Assembly (NCBI RefSeq): GCF_043641665.1
Contig: NC_092198.1
Span: 3,508,501-3,572,500 of the forward strand
Reading direction: 5' to 3'
Length of the DNA stretch: 64,000 nucleotides
Origin: Enoplosus armatus
Lineage: Eukaryota; Chordata; Actinopteri; Centrarchiformes; Enoplosidae
Position numbers and translations under genes: made by a program. Every line of letters begins with the position of its first letter. The first letter of the stretch is position 1. Below are positions 13,368 to 24,900 of the stretch, one piece after another. The notes beneath the pieces are model-generated. The model did not search any database. It worked only from the letters and a program-made list of their open reading frames with translations, and was not told the DNA's origin.

Positions 13368-13908
13368 GTGAGCATTTTACTGTCTCTTTATCCCTGAAGT
13401 GATTACCTCAAGAACGTTATGTACTCTAAGCTGTACCCAAGTGGCCACAGTGTGTTTCTCCCTAAAAAAATCAGTTGGAATCATTGTGTCAGTATTTCTG
13501 TATAACACTGTTATTGTGAAGTCTTCTTTTTTTTTTTTTTTTAAATATAGTTTACTGTATGCATTTTAGTAACCTTAACTAAATGTTTAAGGTCTAATGT
13601 TTCCCCCGTTTCAGTTTTGTAGATGGTGTTAATCTTCAGGTCATTGTTGCTAAAGAACTGGCACAATGCTGTCCTTTGTGTTGGCTGTTTCAAAAAACAC
13701 AACTTTGGGAAACAATAATAATAATAATAATAATGGATGATGACGACTATGCTAGATGTTCTCTGTATTATTTTTGGTGCAACAGTGACATGTGTAAAAA
13801 TGTGGACTACTTGTGCTTCATTCATATGCAGTACCAGTTTGAGATATACTTTAACCGACTTCTGAATGGTTGTTTTGTCGGTGTGCTTAGACAAGTTGTG
13901 CCATAAAG

Positions 13909-14641
13909 CTTAAGGAACACTCAGTTTGGGAAAAATCTGTGGAAGTTTGCTCGTTGCTTTCGCATCACACTAGATTGATATCACGTTTATCTCTGTGCAT
14001 CCAGGACACAGGCAAAGTAGTTTAGCCTAGCTTAGCACTAAGACTGGACCACAGCACAATTGTTAGCCTCAGTCCAACGTGGAAAAATACAACTTGTAAT
14101 AACAACTCCAAAACTGAAATGCCAACCAAGAGTCACCTCCAGTAGTTACTTGTGTTTATTTGACAGCAGTGTCAGGACTGTGTGCAAACTAGAGGTCTTC
14201 ACTGGTCCACTTGGTTCATTGTAACTGAGAATCAAACCAGGACACCTGTCGTGCTAGGTGCAAATTATATTCTGTCTAATTGGGTCCGGGTCGCGCTCAT
14301 GCACTGTGAATTATAGTTTCAAAAAGATCATTACATACCAAATGCTTACTTTTATGTCCAAACTGTAGTTTGAATTTAAAATAAAAAGTGTCTGCACTAC
14401 AGCATACCATTACTGCACCTAGCTGTTGTTAAAACACAACATTTAAATAAAACTAGTTTGGAGTTTTTTGGAAGTACTTTTGACAGAGTCAGTCTAGTTT
14501 CTTTTAGTGTTTGTGCTTAGCTGGGCTAAACATCCCCGATCTCTATGCTAACCACACAAAGATGATAGTGGTTTCAGTCCTCTCATCTGGCCTAAGTCAT
14601 CAAACAAGAGGATTTCCCAAATGTCAAAGTGTTCCTTTAAG
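13909..14641. mobile_element. MITE-like element, family A, full-length copy
   Basis: The ends are imperfect inverted repeats: CTTAAGGAACACTCAGTTTG on the left, and the complement of CAAAGTGTTCCTTTAAG on the right. Inside, TAGCCTAGCTTAGCACTAAG is shared with copies at 39.6 kb and 45.2 kb. It has no coding capacity, so it would be a non-autonomous DNA transposon. Confidence 0.65.
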
Positions 14642-15949
14642 ATGACCATCATCTCACAAATGAAGAGAGATATTTTGATGATAAACAGCTGTCGGCGTGT
14701 ATGTGAGACTGGTCATCCAAAGTGAATTATTACTTGTGCTCATCGGACCTGGAAAATTTGACATTCGCATTTGCCTTATGTTGGATTCATTTGTGGTCTT
14801 AAGTTCTTGAAAACACAGGGAAAGTTCACGTCTGTGTTCAAGTGTTGAAGTGCTGTCAATGAAATAAAAATGTTCTACAATTTTCTTACATAAGGTTTTC
14901 TCTTTTTGAGTTTTCTTTACAAGACTTGTTACTGTACATACACTGAGTATACAGTTGAATTGCACAGGTTTAAAGGAAAACGCATGACGCCAAGATATAG
15001 TTCACTCCCATTCATGACAACAGCTAGTTTATGTAGATGTGAAAATGGATGGATGGTAAGAGAAGCAACACAGGACATTGAACTGTTCAACAGTATATCT
15101 TATAGGAAAAGCAGAGACCTGTAGAGTCAAAGCCCTGTCTCAAGTCTGTCCCCCATTAGAGTTCAGCTGTAGTTACCAGCTTTTGTGATAACTTAGCAAA
15201 ACCCATTCACTTTCTGATTATGAATAATCATAAATGTTTTCCCATTGACCTTTAACACTTGTCAGACAACAGCATTATTAGCTTCTTTTTTTTGTGTTAC
15301 AATTTGCTGGAACATGGACTGATGTTAAACGACCCATGTTGTGTGTCGACCCTTATTACAGTTTGAAGACATTTCTGAAATCCAATGACTCTTCTACCAC
15401 AGCGGTGTAAACAATATTCTGTCTAGTTTACAGTAAAGTAGAACTGCACAGCTCAACATCAATATTTTTTTTTTCTTGTGGTACACATTGACATATTTGG
15501 TTGAAGTCATATTATTGATTAAGTGATTAAAACTGATTTGAGAAGAGTCATGAAGTTAGCAAACTCACACAGCAATATCTATCTCGTTTTGCTAACAATA
15601 AGCTAATAGCATTAGCCATAGCGGTCATACCAATTCAGTACACTCACACCTGAATGTACTGAATAGAGAAACGGTGTGTTTTATTACATAATATATGTAC
15701 AACTTTTCATTTCTAAGAGGAAGAATGTGTTATTTCCTCTTTCAAAAGTGACAATACTTTAAGGAGTTTGAAAGGGCGAGCTAGCATAGCGCCATTACTC
15801 AAGCCGCATAGCCAAACGTACAATAATGATGCTGGAGGAGGAGGGGGGGGTGGGGTTATGACGCAGTCTTAAATGTATAACCAATATAAGTCAGGAGACA
15901 TTTGAGTCATGTAGAAGAAGTGGACTCCATATTGTATCTCCGGTCGCTT

Positions 15950-16243
15950 TTTTATTCACCTGTCAAACTAGCCGAGTGGGAGGGGAGCCGCCACTTAATT
16001 CATTAGGTCTCCTTTAAGCCTCCCTCCCCCCTGCTGCCCCTCCTCATTCGCCAGCATGACGCTCCCTCCGCGCTCACACATTCTTTCCCTCAGCTCCCTA
16101 ACTTTGTTTCGTCCCTGAAAACAAAACTTTTTCAACCCCATCGATAACCTCCCTGAAAGGAGAGAAAGACGCCGCTGTGACGGGAAGACATGACCGTTGC
16201 GTCGACGACGGGAATTCGGATTTGTGAGCACCGTTTCTGACAG
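15950..16243 (+). promoter_or_regulatory. putative DSE promoter and non-coding exon 1
   Basis: A locally GC- and CpG-rich stretch, clearly different from the AT-rich flanks, ends in the consensus-like donor CAG/GTAACG at 16243/16244. The next acceptor on the + strand with a good pyrimidine tract is at 18516, just before the DSE start codon. A spliced 5' UTR is inferred. There is no TATA box, so a CpG-type promoter would fit. RNA evidence would decide. Confidence 0.5.
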
Positions 16244-18516
16244 GTAACGTTAGACGGCTTTTCCCTTCGCTGCACCCTCTTTCACGTCGTCTTTTAATTC
16301 GGGGGTCGACGGGAACAAGGCTACTTTTGTACGCAGATTTGGATTATCAATATCATCGATAACTGATATTACTGTAAAAAAAATATATATTTAAAAAAAA
16401 AAAAATCACTTTTTCCGTAGAGAGGTGTTTCTAAAACTGGAACACCAACGGTCGTTGTGATAAGACACGTTTTAATGAGACTAGTTAGCTTAAAGTTTGA
16501 AAAAAAAAAAGCAAATGTAGGATGTAGCAGAGGAGGCATCAGTAACGTTATCTGTGGAGGGAGGACCGCCTTTTTACGGGTTCAACCATGGCAGTGAAAC
16601 CTGTCCTCTTTTACCTTCTTACAACTGAGGAACAGTGTTGGGTGACAGATGTTAATCGGTCGTGGCTACTTCCTTGCACTCGGTTTGCTCAGAAGTTGAC
16701 TCGGAAGGAGCTGCTGAGGCCTGAGGCAAGCTACAAGTCTTGATTTAAGTTTGCATTGCTGTTGGCTAATAGTTCTTACAGTGACAACACAGTGACTTGT
16801 CTCTAAATGCAGAGCGGAGCTAACATTAAGGAGCCTGAGGTCATGTCCTGTGTTTTTTCCTGGGAATGGGAGGGGGGGGGTGAACTAGAGAAAGGTATAA
16901 TTAATCCATATACAACTCCCTTTTGTTATATGTTTTATAGCTGTATAACTGCTCTAAGCTTCAAACGAGAAGTTTCAAGATTAAACAAAGAATCTGACAA
17001 AGAATTGCTTGAAATCTTTTGATTTTTCGATACTCTCTGCTGCAGACACTTAATATATAAATATTAGAGGTTTGATCCCCAGCTTCTCCGCTAAAATTGG
17101 CAAATCTTGGCACAGTGGAAACAGCTTTGAAACAACATTTACACCTCCATTTTTAACTTTTTAGGGCTGCAACTTAAAGTTATTTCCATTGTCCACTAAT
17201 CTATTACTTGTTTTTTTTCCAATTGATTAACACATAAAATGTCAGAAAACATCACAACAGTCCGAAACCCAAAGGTATTTAATTTACAGTGAAATAAAAC
17301 AGACTTCATTTTTGTTTGATAAATAGTTTGACAATTAATCTATTACATAGTTTGCTATTCATTTTCTGTCAAATGAAAAAAATGTTTCAGCACTTCATAA
17401 CTTATAGAAAATATAATTAAACATTTGACTGAATGAATAGGATATAAATGGGGGAGCATGGGGCCTCAGTGTTTCTAAACCTCTAGCTACACCCCTGGTA
17501 ATAAGTACCCATAAGAATGCATTACAGTGATGCTATAATAGATAAAAAGTGCATTGAATTTAATGAAAAAGCCCAAAGTACGTGAAGTACGTTTTAGATC
17601 AGTCTAATTCAGGCTTACAGGGATCCTCGGTAAAAATAGATCCGTGGCTCCTGACAGAGTTACAGCTTTGGTATGATAAATTAGACCAGAGTTGTCCTGA
17701 TGGTTTCGTCTTGGCTACGAGTTGACCGTCCTCATGTTCACCTCAGAGGAATGTGACGTCTCATTTGGTCAAATGTCAGAATGAAACTCAGGAGAGGTGG
17801 TATTTTATTTTAGTTTAGTTTGCACTAACTTGAGTTTTCCTTGTTTATCAAACACAACACAAAATACATGCACACCCTGGACAGCCCACTGCATTAGAAT
17901 GGACTCCAGTCTAGACACCGTTTAAATCACTACCAAAGGGTTTTCCACCCGGGCCTTTGCCAAGAGCTCCACTAAGGTCATGGAACTTGCTCTCATGTTC
18001 AGAGCAGAGACGCTGGGCCAACTCTTGTCTTTCTGTAGAGCACAGCAGTTTGGTTTAGAGGTTGGTTCAGCAGACCAGAGCAATGTTACTGCAGTAATGG
18101 GCCATTTATGACCTCCAGGCCTGCTCGTCTGGCCATCTGGGTGTGCATGGCTAGACTTGTCTGACAACAGCAACTCAGAAATAAATCTTAGGAAGTGAAT
18201 ATTAGGTAACACAGTGTGCAGAGGTGTAATACAACCTCCGGATTTGGCTGTTACGTGGATATAGTAAGTGAAGATATAATGGCAGATTGGTATCATCGTA
18301 TTCTTGGTAACTAGAAAGAAAGAAGTTTTAAGTTCTGTGATTAGTTCTTAACTGTGCTGCTCAATAATGGCCTACATCAGTATGGAAAGCCTGCATCATC
18401 AGGACTACAGCTGTATCTAATTATTCAAGGAATGCAGGGCTTTTGTAAGAAAAGGCTGTGCAGAATATGGGCTGGCTTTCTCAAATCCTTCTCTTCCCCC
18501 CACTTCTCCCTCTCAG
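16244..18516 (+). other. putative DSE 5' UTR intron
   Basis: This 2.3-kb stretch lies between the putative non-coding exon and the exon bearing the start codon. It contains a copy of repeat family B (17165-17400) and no recognised gene. Confidence 0.5.
17165..17400. mobile_element. repeat family B copy (hAT-like MITE, degraded)
   Basis: GGGCTGCAACTTAAAGTTAT, AATGTCAGAAAACATCAC and GACAATTAATCTATTA occur in the order seen in an abundant teleost element whose ends carry CGATTAATCG-like sequence. Related copies are near 19.5, 53.9 and 60.4 kb. It is non-coding. Confidence 0.5.
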
Positions 18517-18997
18517 CTGAGCTCCTTCGGCTATGCCACAGTCCCCTCTCTGATGAGACGATGAGAACCCACACCCGTGGGGCCCCCACAGTCTTCCTCA
18601 TAAGTCTGCTGTGGCCCCTGCTCGCCCCGGTGGTGGTGGTGGTGGCGGCAGCAACGGAAGTGGACCCCAGCGGAGGAATCCCCTTCATGGGAGGCAACTA
18701 CGATGGTCATCCCATGCTGTACTTCAGTCGGGGCAATGTGGAGGAGATGCAGTATGCAGCTGCAGGGACTCACCGGGACATGGCGAGGAGGATCCGCGAG
18801 GCTGGTGAAACCATGCTGGAGCACCCCGAGGAGTACCTGCCCCCCTGGAGCCCCGCAGAGTTCAGCGCCCGCTGGAATGAGGTGTACGGAAACAACCTGG
18901 GTGTGCTGTCGATGTTCTGCCTGCTGTACCCACACAGGGCCGGGGCCCTCGACCTGGCCAAGGACTACATGGAGAGGATGGCGGCTCAGCCTAGTTG
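18517..18997 (+). other. DSE: DSE exon with the start codon
   Basis: The acceptor (pyrimidine tract ending CTCTCAG at 18516) leaves 44 bases of 5' UTR before ATG at 18561. The exon ends at 18997 within the Trp codon of AAQPSW. Five consecutive GTG codons (18630-18644) encode Val24-Val28 in the hydrophobic core of the signal peptide. Confidence 0.85.
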
Positions 18998-21900
18998 GTA
19001 CATTTTCTGTCTTTTTATTATTTCATCTATGTGATTTGACAGGCCATGCGCAACAGTCTGCTTATTGTGAAGGGTTTTTTTTTTTTATTAGGATTTACTT
19101 TTCTTACCTTTTTGCCTGTTTTCTTTTTTACGGAGAAAAATAGAAATGTATTGCTTTGAATTTATTCAGAATTTACAGGCTTTCTAGTCAGTCCCGAGTG
19201 TTTGTCTCTGTGGGCACAGCTCTGGTAAAGATGTATTGTGGGCCGATAAGTCTGTGGTCCAGGAAATATGTTTAGCAGCTGTTTGCTGAGCATGAACCCC
19301 CCACTCTCAGCCCCCCGATGAAAGGAAATGAAATGTTCAGATGTGAGCTGAATGGCGCTCTGCAGGGGCCTGGGCTGAAACTTAGGGTCAGGGTCCAGGT
19401 GACCAGACCGGGATTGACTTCACTCTGGGAAGCATGAGATTTAGCCAGGGTAAAATCTAATTAGCCTATTTGTGTGAAGGGCTACAACTAGTGATTATTT
19501 TCTGTAATCTGTGATCTGTCAATTATTTTGCCGATATAATGTCTGAAAATAGTGACAAATGTTCATGGCAATTTTCCAGAATCCAGGTGGTATCTTCAGA
19601 TTGCTTGTTTTGGTCCAACAACACTCCCAAAACCAAAGATATTCACTTTATAATGATTAGAAAAAAGACAAAAGTGAGAGTCCTCACATTGTAGAAGCCA
19701 GCCATTTTTTCAGAGGCCTGGGGAGATTAAATTATCTAGTAATGTGTTTTCTGCTTCGCTGTCCTGTTAATCATTTGGCGACTCCTGAGATTAACCTTTG
19801 TTCTCCTTGGAACCACTGGTTTACAATATTGCTATGCTTTGAATATGGCCCTGTGATCGCTGTGTGGTAATCTGATTGAACACAATTTAATTTACAAAGA
19901 GTGCACATAAATAGCTAAAATAATGCCAGTCTTAAAGCTAGGTATTGATACAATTGCAACACATTAAACCAGGGTTTTGGGGGCCACTGGGGACCAGGGC
20001 AGCTGCCCACTTTACCCTGTTGGTAATGAAGCTTTTCCAATATGCCTTGTCTGAGTTTGAGCTGCACTTAATCCTGAAGAATGTGTTTCCACCACATACT
20101 AACTTCAGTTTACATATGACTAAATCACATTTAGATTCCAAGTGTAACATGAACATTAGCTGCATTCAAATGAAACTTATGAGTCTGTGGTATTGAAGTG
20201 GTTCAACACCACCATCACCTTTAAAGCTTCCTGACTAAACCATTAAGCGATTCTTAATAAATGTGATGTGAACTTTAGCTTCCGTCATTTGGAACTTGTG
20301 AGTTTGTTGACAAAGCAATCTCACCACAAGATCCATTTAGTAGCTATTCTTGAGCTTACAATCGCATCACAAGTCGATCGAAAGTTCAAATTTCCATCAT
20401 CCATCTTGGCTGAAAAGTTCATTCTTGACCTCGGAAACAGTTCAACAAGTGAATCTGTGTTTTTGAACACATGTTAGACTGCTGACAAGGAAATTGTTGC
20501 CATGAATCTCATTGCTCTCTTTCAAAAATAATGCATGGTTATATTTTTTTTCTGCATTTAAACACCATAATGAGAAACAAAAAAGTGGGAGGTGCTCCCA
20601 GGCTTTTCTCTCAGTTTAGCTCATAATCAAAGGTCACATCCCCTTCTGTTAACTTCACCATAATACATACATAAATACCATAGGTCCTCTTGGAACAGAT
20701 TGCAAAGTTAACAGGATAGAGTATTGTCTGTATTGATTTATAGTACTCCCTGAAACACCACAGTTCCATAGATATTAATCACATATATATACAAAAATAA
20801 GATTCTATAGGAAGTTGTTGCAAAAAAAAAACACCCATACCATACTTCAACAAGTCAGCTGAATCCAACCATTCAGCCCATGTTTGGTCAGCCATGGCTG
20901 AACATCATGCAGGCATCGGCCTTCCTTATTTCCCCAACAATTTGATTAAGTTCAATGAACATTAGCTCTGCCTGGCAAGTGCAAAGTGGCTGATAAGTAG
21001 ATTACAGCCATTCACTTCTCTTCCCAGTTCTCCACTGCTTTCAAAGACTAAAGGAATGAAGGTCTCAGAAATGATGCTTGGAGAATGGTTGCACCCAGTG
21101 TTGGGGTCCATGGTAACCCGCTACTGTTCATTCACATATGTTCACATAATCTCACATAAGCAGAGTTTTTGACCACATGAGAAATTAAACCTTCACTGAT
21201 ACTGATACTTACAAGAGGAAAATGTCCCCCTGATACTTTCGTCCCAAGACGCAGCACCCGATTGGAGTTCGGGGGGGGATTCTTTTTTCCGTGACTAACC
21301 GACCAATGAAAACTTGGTCGACTAAAGACTCTTTTCATTAGCTAACAGTTTGGTCGACTAGAGGGCAGCCTTACTGCGTTAGTTATTTTTCATTTCTGAA
21401 CAAAATAGAATCTCTGCCGCCGTATTCTCCTGTCTGAAAATAGTACTAGAGAAACAGAATGTAAGCTCGAATAGCTCCACTTCGCTGCTACACAAATGCA
21501 GTTGGAGACTCTCGCAGGGCTTGTTCCCAGTGGTCAGGATAGAGTGACGTTGTGTTGCTCACAGTATAAACACAGTTTTCTCTTTTTCTAAAAACTGACA
21601 AGTCATAAAACATGTCTTTGTTCTACTGTTAGGCTGTGTATGACAGCAGCAGAAGAACATTTGCTTTTTGGCTAAACTCTGGGACAATCCCCTCTCTCTT
21701 ACAGGTACACCCCCTCCTCATTCATGTGGAGAAAAGGAGGTGGGGGGGGGGGGTCTAGCAGCTTAATCCTCAACCTCATTTTGCTGCATGGCTGCTGTGT
21801 TGCCTGCAGCCATTGAACAGGAGGAAGGGGATTTTTTTTCCAGCAGCTCATATCTGGGGGGGTTTAGACGGTGTAGTATTAGTGCAATTTGCAGGACATT

Positions 21901-24900
21901 TTTCACAATATCAGTATGTGTGCCACAGTGCAGAAAAGGAGAAGCCACTGAGCATGTGTTTTCACGTCTTTAGAACACACTATGAGTTTTCTCCTTGGCC
22001 GCGCTTTTATTATGGTCGCTGAACCTCTGAGGGTTTGTGCAGAGTGGCTCCAGGAATCAGTCAGCTGTGGTATTCATGACCTTCAATTATGTCTCCGACA
22101 ACTCCAGGGACCATGTTCCGATGGAGAACTTCTACTTTGTGGCATACTGGGTCCTGCGTCTTTTTTCTTTTTTTCTTTTTACACAGTCTGTGCAAACATA
22201 CAGAAGTGAGATTTTGTGTGCTTTGGCATAATTCAATATACAGTCCAACTGTGACTTGGCATTCATTGTATTATAGTCTTCCTTTTTTGCCATATGGGCA
22301 AACTGAAACATAAAGAAGCTTTTTAATCCGTTGGGTGTTCATTTGCATGACCAGACAGGAAGTGATTTTCAAATTAACCTTAGCTGCCACTTAACATGTG
22401 GAAACCACGGATTACCAGCATCAAATGGAGAAAGAGCTGATTGGAACCACACTAGATGTAAGAAAGAAGACTCATTCAAAATCACAATGACATTTGCAAT
22501 AATACACAAATTACGGTAACAGCTTGTCATTTCTAGTATGGAGCTGTCATAAAGGAAAAAAACATTTGTGTGCACAAAATGATTAGTCGTGCTCTCAAAT
22601 TAATAATTTGTGCAAACTTGTGTTCTTGGATTAAAGGAACTTGAAAGGAAATGGCATTGTTAACACTGCATTAACGTTCACAACTAGGCAGGTTCACAGC
22701 TATGATTTGGTATTGCAATGCCTTCAAATACTGAAATATTACGTTTGTGTTTATTTATTTAACTTTTTTATATGACACTTGCCAGTCTCAGTACTTCATA
22801 GTGGCCTGAATGGTGTAGACGTTTTTTTAGACCGCAGGGAGTACAGCCTAAAAGTTGTGAAGATGACATTAGAAGACTGTGGGTGGATATCATGGATGTG
22901 GGAGAAACTCTTATGAGGGTATTATGAGCACTGCTGCACCAGTTAGTTTTCATGGGAGCTGTGGTGTTTTGAATGCTAACGAATTAATCAATTAAACTTA
23001 AACTAGTATCTGCTGAATGGATAGTAAACCCCAACAAGGTGTTTCACCTTTTCATAAACTCCTTCGAAAGAAAGCCTCAGTGAACAGAGGCTAGACTGGA
23101 GATGACGTCACGACTTTGGTGCTGTGCTAGATTTCCACAGAGCTCTTGTGTGTATCTCAGCATATTTAATTCAGTCAACTCATGGCAGTTTAGAATACGT
23201 CGCTTGGTTTCATCACCACATCTGCAGTTCATTTCTTCATGCAGTTAAAGTGAGCAGACTGATTACAGAACACCTTTCACTTTTTTTTTATACAACAGTT
23301 TGCACCTCTAAAATCCACAGAAGTCAGCGTTCTTAGATCCCAGCGCCTGTTAACCACGAGAGAATTCGCTCACGCTACACTTTGTGTCTCTTTATTGGTA
23401 AGCGATGGTGCAGCTGTAATTGTGGCGTAAAATGCTACTTAGCGTCTTTACTTTTGTTTTCAAAGTGAATAGATTATTTACAGCTGTGTTAAAGATAATT
23501 AAAAGGCGTTGCAAATAAAAAAAGTCTTCTTGTTCATGACAAACCATTTGCCAGAGCTTCATTTAAAGAGTGAAAAATTCACACCTGCTTTCCATTGAAT
23601 GTTTATTTTCCACGTGCTCCACATATGTCTGATGCCTTGCCTTTAGCTTTGTGTTGTTGTTTGTGTTTCAGGTTGGTCAAAGATGCCCCCTGGGATGAAG
23701 TTCCTTTGGCGCACTCTTTGGTCGGGTTTGCCACCGCTTACGACTTTCTGTACGAGTACTTGAACAAGGACCAACAGGAGCGTTTCCTCCAGGTGATCGG
23801 CAACGCGTCACGCCTGATGTACGAGAAGTCCTACGTCCGAGGCTGGGGGTTCCAGTACCTGCACAACCACCAGCCCACCAACTGTGTGGCTCTGCTGACA
23901 GGAAGCCTGGTTTACATGACCCAAGGTTAGTGGATGTCTTTGTAATGTGAATGTGTTTTTTTTTTTTCCCTCATGGTGGCTGGGCCTAAAGATGGGAATG
24001 TTGGTCAGTATGTCCAACACTTTGGACCAGAACAAGAAAGTGGCTAAGATTGACATGAAACTTGGTTTAGTTATTCAGATTTCCCAGAGGATGATTCCCA
24101 GTGTTTTCCACGATCCCCTGACCCATCCTCTAGCACCAACATGTGGCCAAAATTCCCAATCGTGCACAAGAAATATCAAATTCAAAGGAGATTTACTGAG
24201 CACATTTATACTCCTCAGAGGATGAATTGCAAAGTTTGCATTTTGAACACTCCATGACCTTTCTTGACCCTTTCCAATTCGGTAAAGGTTTAAAAATGGC
24301 AAAAACATCGATATATTGTTCAAATATTGTTGTTTGTATTGTGAGATGTATTGAACATGGCAGCCTGTATAGAAGAGTTTTATACCTTTTAGTTTTGTTG
24401 GTTAACAATCAGCACTTTCACCGTGGGTTCACTGTGGTCTCTGATACGATGTTACCGAGCGTTTTTGACCTCCCTCACTCAGCCAGTGAACTCGTTCCAG
24501 CTCTGTGTGCGCCGCATTAAAAACTCAACTAATGGAATTTCATTAGTGTGGTTTTTACTGCAGAGGTTTAGTCTCACATGGTCTAAAGGCTGATTTAGAG
24601 GATTTCCATCCTGTTGTGGAGGGGTTACAGTAAAAATGTTTTTAACATACAATGCCAGATTTTGAGCTATTGAATATTGTCTTAGAATCACAGTAACGAT
24701 TGTAACTGTATTTTAGAAATACTCATTCTCATCTACCTCCGATGTTACCTTTAGCAGACTCCTTTAGCAACTCTGTAAAGGGGCTGGTGACTGATAAACC
24801 ATGTCATCTTCATTGCCAATACTGCTTGGTGAATGTGAAGTAATATTTGCTCACTGTTGCTTTCTGAGGCTTTTTCTTCATGATTTCTGCAGTGGCCCTG

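Larger units (their letters stand above)
12966..15949. other. NT5DC1 3' UTR and NT5DC1-DSE intergenic region
   Basis: There is no coding sequence. It holds A-rich sequence just after the stop, the TG repeat, the candidate poly(A) signal, an (AAT)7 run at 13714-13734, a 733-bp inverted-repeat element (13909-14641) and unique AT-rich DNA. The human TSPYL genes that lie between NT5DC1 and DSE have no visible counterpart here. Confidence 0.6.
18998..23671 (+). other. DSE intron (first within the coding region)
   Basis: A 4.7-kb intron. It holds a family B repeat (19485-19700), a fragment with repeated GGTCGACTA motifs (21295-21370) and G-runs near 21739. A readable stretch at 22040-22180 is not supported as an exon. 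No other gene was recognised. Confidence 0.6.

Noticed and set aside
22037..22180. A readable stretch ([12 protein letters not shown], then [12 protein letters not shown]) in a DSE intron that looks protein-like.
   Set aside because: No consensus splice sites frame it, competing frames are also open, and I know no family that matches. An alignment to fish genomes could revive it.
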